64,000 nucleotides of DNA from UBA7236 sp964463165 (GTDB lineage: Bacteria; Bacteroidota; Bacteroidia; Chitinophagales; BACL12), in the NCBI GenBank assembly GCA_964463165.1, contig CAYXBK010000012.1, positions 62,001 through 126,000 on the forward strand, given 5' to 3'. A program made the position numbers and the translations under genes. Below the pieces are notes generated by a model. The model worked only from the letters and a program-made list of their open reading frames with translations. It made no database searches and was not told the DNA's origin. Shown one piece after another: positions 61,164 to 64,000 of this stretch (position 1 is the first letter of the stretch; the number at the start of each line of letters is the position of its first letter).

Positions 61164-62000
61164 TCAGAATTTAAATGTCGCCTGAAGATTAAATGCATTT
61201 TGAACAGATGCGTATTTTAATGGGATGGAATTATTGATGAATGTAAAATGATAAGAAATGCCGGCATCAAATTTTTTACTTATCGAATAAGTATAAGTTG
61301 CTTTCAGATCAAATTGCTGCATTGTATTGAAGGTTTGAAGATTTCCGTCGTGCAGATAGGCAAAAAAAGTTTTTACACTTTTGTGCGATGCTGTATTTTC
61401 GATGAATTGATCATCATTTGCAAGATAGGGCGATCGGCATACCCACGTTACAAGCGGGAAATGAACCCCGGCCTGAATTGTATTTTTTTCATCCAAATGA
61501 TAATTCAACTCTGCCCATGGAGATAAAGCAAATGAGGCGAAATAACCAAATGTGCTGAAATAGCCCGCATAATAATATTTTGCAATAACTGTATTTTCAG
61601 TCATGCCGCCAACCATAAATGAATATTTTTCAGAGTTCCTGATGGTCTTTCCAAAACCATAATTTATTCTGACGAATGTAAAATCATCCCTGATGGTCTC
61701 CGTTGCTTCAGAATCCGGATTTGTATAATAGGTAAAAGTATTTTGATAGGTCGGATCAAATGAATCAAAATACACTTCTGCAATTTGATTGAATTTTCCG
61801 GTATGTTTCCAGGCAGCCGAAATATTAAAAGGTGCAATATCATCTAAAACAAAAGGCGAAAAAATGAGATCCTGGTCGGCAAGATGATGCAGGCCGTATT
61901 CAAGTGAAATGCTGTTCCTGGCAGACAATGAATCCTGCGCATTTAATTCAATGCAGGTAAATGTTAAAATGAAAGTTGAAAAAAGTAATGCATGCCGCAT
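61164..62000 (-). CDS. Outer-membrane beta-barrel protein, unknown function
   Basis: A 278-residue exported protein: signal peptide (LLFSTFILTFTCIELNAQ), then strands with aromatic girdles (SISLEYGLHHLAD, FVRINYGFGKTI, SYHFTFINNSIPLKYASVQN) and a C-terminal NLQATFKF ending in Phe, as in barrel proteins recognised by BamA. I do not recognise the family. It forms an operon with the S41 lipoprotein. TAAATTTA lies six bases before the ATG, one mismatch from a -7 box. Confidence 0.65.
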   Translation of the reverse strand: MRHALLFSTFILTFTCIELNAQDSLSARNSISLEYGLHHLADQDLIFSPFVLDDIAPFNISAAWKHTGKFNQIAEVYFDSFDPTYQNTFTYYTNPDSEATETIRDDFTFVRINYGFGKTIRNSEKYSFMVGGMTENTVIAKYYYAGYFSTFGYFASFALSPWAELNYHLDEKNTIQAGVHFPLVTWVCRSPYLANDDQFIENTASHKSVKTFFAYLHDGNLQTFNTMQQFDLKATYTYSISKKFDAGISYHFTFINNSIPLKYASVQNAFNLQATFKF

Positions 62001-62148
62001 TCGGTAAATTTACGGTAAAGCGAATTTCTGCTTCTTAAAAATCGGGTTTGAATTCAAGAAAATTCTATGCGTTTAGCATTTCGCCCGACTAATTGAAGTT
62101 TGAGAAATTGAAAAAATTCCGGTTTTAATAAAGAGACCCGCCTAAAAC

Positions 62149-62190
62149 AAAATTAGCCAATCAGCACATCGGCTAATCGGCTAATTTTTT
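62149..62190. terminator. Hairpin with period-8 words, terminator-like
   Basis: AAAATTAGCC and GGCTAATTTT pair over ten bases around a 20-base loop that contains another GGCTAATC, giving an 8-base tandem word (CGGCTAAT). T's follow on the right and A's precede on the left, so it could stop transcription in either direction. It marks the border between the last envelope operon and the integrated element. Confidence 0.6.
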
Positions 62191-62192
62191 AT

Positions 62193-62209
62193 GTGATCCC
62201 GCTGGGACT
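62193..62209 (-). other. tRNA 3'-end fragment, candidate attachment site
   Basis: GTGATCCCGCTGGGACT, read on the minus strand AGTCCCAGCGGGATCAC, has the shape of a tRNA 3' end: A58-x-T, T-stem CCCAG, acceptor CGGGATC and discriminator A. Similarity stops inside the T-loop, where tyrosine integrases commonly leave tRNA-derived att cores. No tRNA body is present. Close upstream of an integrase gene, it is a plausible attL/attR scar; the identity of the tRNA cannot be stated. Confidence 0.35.
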
Positions 62210-62318
62210 ACTAAAAACGATTCCAATTGCATTGCTTGTTTTTTAAATGCCCTGTTTATAAGGCTTTATAGTTTTAATCGGTGCAATTGGAAGAGAAATA
62301 AATACCCAAAATGAGGCA

Positions 62319-62342
62319 AATGTTTACCCGAATGTTTACCCG
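62319..62342 (+). repeat. Tandem 12-base repeat upstream of the integrase
   Basis: AATGTTTACCCG occurs twice without spacing (62319-62330, 62331-62342), 48 bases before the integrase ATG. It could be an arm-type integrase site or a regulator-binding site; it also overlaps the expected -33 region. Confidence 0.75.
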
Positions 62343-62358
62343 GTTTCTTCTTTTTGCT

Positions 62359-62383
62359 TACATTTGCTGTAAATAGCAGCAAA
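62359..62383 (+). promoter_or_regulatory. Integrase promoter box overlapped by an inverted repeat
   Basis: TACATTTG (62359-62366) fits the -7 consensus, with TTTA about 20 bases upstream. The inverted repeat TTTGCTG (62363-62369), seven bases, CAGCAAA (62377-62383) covers the box and the probable transcription start, and ends six bases before the ATG: the geometry of an operator repressing the integrase. Confidence 0.5.
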
Positions 62384-62389
62384 CCACGT

Positions 62390-63595
62390 ATGGCAACAGT
62401 TACAACGGTATTCCGCAAGGACAAATTGAATAAAAAGGGGATAGCCCCTGTTAACTTTCGGGTTATAAAAGACCGGAAAATCTATTACGTGACGACTGAC
62501 CTCAAATTAGCGCCTGACGAATGGGATGAAAAGAATAAAAAGGTTAAGCCGAAACACAAGAATAGCGTCTATTGGAACAATTGGCTTGCAGCGAAGTTTG
62601 CCGAGCTCAATAACGATGTTATTGAAATGAACACAAATGAAAAATCCCTGACTGGCAGACAACTGCGGGATGGGATCATGGGAAAGAAGCCGTCCGATTT
62701 CATGGCTTTTGCAGAAGACGTTTGTGAGGAATACAAGGTGGCGAAGCAATTCGGGACTTACGATAAGAATCGATCCATCATTGCCAAGCTCAAAGCCTAT
62801 CCGAAGGCTGGTAATCTTTGTTTTCAGGATATTACCTCTGAGTTTTTAGAAGGGTATAGCCATTACTTGAAAACGGTTCATAAGAATAAAACCAATACGG
62901 TAAACAAAGATTTTAAGTTTATTCGAAAGGTATTTAATGATGCATACAGGAGAGGGATAATTGAACATAAAGTAAATCCATTCAATAATTATAAAATGAA
63001 AACAGATAAAACCAGTATCAGTTTTCTTTTGGAAGATGAATTGGCGCAATTTGAGAACGTTGCTACCACGCCCGGAACCAGATTGGAGTTACATCAGGAT
63101 ATGTTTATTTTTGCCGGATGGACAGCCGGAATAAGAATTTCCGACCTCTTGCTTTTACAGTGGAAGCATTTTACCGGAACGCAGTTAAATTTTACAATTA
63201 AAAAGACTTCAACGCAACTTTCCATTAAGGTTCCTAATAAGGGATTAGCAATAATTGAAAAGTATAGGCCGGAAAAGCCAAACAAAAACACTTTTCTTTT
63301 TCCGGTTTTATCAGAGGAATTGGACTTGAATGATCCTGAGAAGGTAGATAAGGCAATTAGCAATGCGACAGCTTATATTAATAAGAATCTCAAGTATATT
63401 GCAGAAAAGGCCAAAATTGATAAGAATATTAGTTTTCACGTTAGTCGGCATACTTGGGCAACCATCGCGCTAAGGAAGGGGGTTACTTTGCTGGCAGTTT
63501 CCAAGTTATTAGGGCATTCAAATATTCGTGAAACAATGATTTATACCAAAATTGTGAATCCTGACTTGGATTTGGCAATGGAGAAGTTTAACTGA
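62390..63595 (+). CDS. Tyrosine recombinase (integrase) of a mobile element
   Basis: A 401-residue site-specific recombinase from ATG 62390 (an in-frame TTG at 62354 would add 12 unlikely residues). N-terminal arm-binding domain as in Bacteroidota integrases (VFRKDKLNKKGIAPVNFRVI ... APDEWDEKNKKVKP), SAM-like core-binding domain at about 105-210, catalytic domain at about 220-395 with R249 (AGIRISDL), H350-x-x-R353-H (HVSRH), H376 (LLGHSN) and the nucleophile Y385 (MIYTKI). It should integrate or excise an element at an att site, perhaps the tRNA fragment at 62193. The next gene, an AbiEi homologue, is probably cargo of the same element. Confidence 0.93.
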   Translation: MATVTTVFRKDKLNKKGIAPVNFRVIKDRKIYYVTTDLKLAPDEWDEKNKKVKPKHKNSVYWNNWLAAKFAELNNDVIEMNTNEKSLTGRQLRDGIMGKKPSDFMAFAEDVCEEYKVAKQFGTYDKNRSIIAKLKAYPKAGNLCFQDITSEFLEGYSHYLKTVHKNKTNTVNKDFKFIRKVFNDAYRRGIIEHKVNPFNNYKMKTDKTSISFLLEDELAQFENVATTPGTRLELHQDMFIFAGWTAGIRISDLLLLQWKHFTGTQLNFTIKKTSTQLSIKVPNKGLAIIEKYRPEKPNKNTFLFPVLSEELDLNDPEKVDKAISNATAYINKNLKYIAEKAKIDKNISFHVSRHTWATIALRKGVTLLAVSKLLGHSNIRETMIYTKIVNPDLDLAMEKFN

Positions 63596-63669
63596 CCCTG
63601 AATAAATATTACTTTTTTTCTTGGTTTTCTGCCTTTTAACAGCTTAATTTGCCTTTACTTTTTAAGCTA

Positions 63670-63698
63670 AGATAAACCCTATATAATGGGGTTTATCT
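63670..63698. promoter_or_regulatory. Perfect inverted repeat upstream of abiEi, probable operator
   Basis: AGATAAACCC (63670-63679) and GGGTTTATCT (63689-63698) are perfect complements around nine bases (TATATAATG). It ends 14 bases before the ATG at 63713; an alternative ATG (63686) lies in the loop. AbiEi proteins are known to repress their own operon by binding inverted repeats in the promoter, which makes this the likely operator. Confidence 0.65.
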
Positions 63699-63712
63699 AT
63701 AAACAAGAAGAA

Positions 63713-64000
63713 ATGGCAAGAAGTGGCTACATATCGGTAAATCTTACACCTAAGCAATTGGAGTTTGCAAAACTGCTGGATGACTTTGAATTGGACATTT
63801 TTACAATTGAGGAAATTCAAAACACATTTAAAATAAAGTTTGAAAACATCAATGAAATTATTGAAAATCTTGTTCACAAAAAGATTTTAGTCCGAATTGA
63901 AAGAGGTAAATTTTGTAAGGTAAATTTCAGAGATGAATTGGTAATAGCAAATATATTAATTCCTGATGCAGCAATTGCATATTGGTCGGCCTTAAATATT
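63713..64000 (+). CDS. AbiEi-type antitoxin (type IV toxin-antitoxin), 5' part
   Basis: The frame is open from ATG 63713 to the right edge, 96 codons visible. The N-terminus has a winged-helix pattern (LTPKQLEFAKLLDDFELDIF, then IEEIQNTFKIKFENINEIIE and LVHKKILVRIERGKFCKV); the VRIERGKF turn followed by VIANILIPDAAIAYWSALN is typical of AbiEi antitoxin/transcriptional regulators, where AIxxW/xSAL leads into the second domain. AbiEi antagonises the nucleotidyltransferase toxin AbiEii, which would be expected just past the window; the pair gives abortive phage resistance. An earlier in-frame ATG (63686) would add nine residues but sits inside the operator. Confidence 0.72.
   Translation, partial: MARSGYISVNLTPKQLEFAKLLDDFELDIFTIEEIQNTFKIKFENINEIIENLVHKKILVRIERGKFCKVNFRDELVIANILIPDAAIAYWSALNI

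Noticed and set aside
62193..62209. A complete tRNA gene at the integrase border
   Set aside because: Only the acceptor and T-stem 3' half are present; there is no anticodon or D arm on either side.

Overview
The window is a chromosomal piece of a Bacteroidota bacterium, probably of the Saprospiria/Chitinophagales side of the phylum (exact placement is inference). Reasons: the dcw order rsmH-ftsL-ftsI-murE-mraY-murD-ftsW-murG-murC-ftsQ-ftsA-ftsZ with a Bacteroidota-type insertion in MraY and the FtsZ tail ending LHDNVD; many secreted proteins ending in type IX secretion (T9SS) sorting domains; SprB repeats; no Shine-Dalgarno sequences; and promoters of the Bacteroidota kind (-33 TTG, -7 TAnnTTTG). 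No rRNA or complete tRNA gene and no CRISPR array is visible. One assembly gap of exactly 100 N lies at 25595-25694.

Layout. 1-14622 (+): a tightly packed cell-division and peptidoglycan-precursor operon. 14682-17771 (-): DUF4260 membrane protein, an arginase-family ureohydrolase and lipoamide dehydrogenase. 17931-27100: mixed metabolic and envelope genes (outer-membrane barrel, T9SS cargo, glycerol kinase, EEP phosphatase, lipase-like hydrolase, VOC protein, SDR, GNAT). 27299-35178 (+): a small secreted protein, a large secreted PIG-L deacetylase, a previously uncallable 34-residue membrane protein coupled to an SSS symporter, thyA-folA, and an MFS transporter. 35515-43915 (-): LytTR response regulator with its propeller histidine kinase, DinB-like protein, secreted S41 protease, a conserved small protein and prolyl-tRNA synthetase. 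44013-51415 (+): Tyr/Gly-rich lipoprotein, FadL-like barrel, UbiD decarboxylase, sterol-desaturase-family enzyme, T9SS cargo. 51480-59132: a PorE-like OmpA lipoprotein and two paralogous secreted PQQ-type sugar dehydrogenases that bracket a thrombospondin-3/OmpA porin. 59307-62000 (-): SGNH hydrolase, S41 lipoprotein protease, outer-membrane barrel. 62149-64000: the edge of an integrated element: terminator, a tRNA 3'-end fragment, a tyrosine recombinase with an operator-like palindrome, and an AbiEi-type antitoxin gene running off the end behind its own inverted-repeat operator.

The most unusual signal is a family of short tandem arrays with a 7-base period (8 at two loci) whose word differs at each locus. 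At least eight begin at the first base after a stop codon and run in the direction of transcription (murD, lpdA, the 152-residue membrane protein, the VOC gene, SDR, PIG-L, thyA, proS), with an 8-base version behind the EEP gene. Three of them end in the same cap, GGCTGACGC (two with GGCTGACGCAAGA). At the VOC gene an array also appears to supply the -33 TTG of a promoter whose -7 box sits four bases before the ATG. The arginase and SDR genes have the same -7/ATG geometry, so several genes here may be leaderless.
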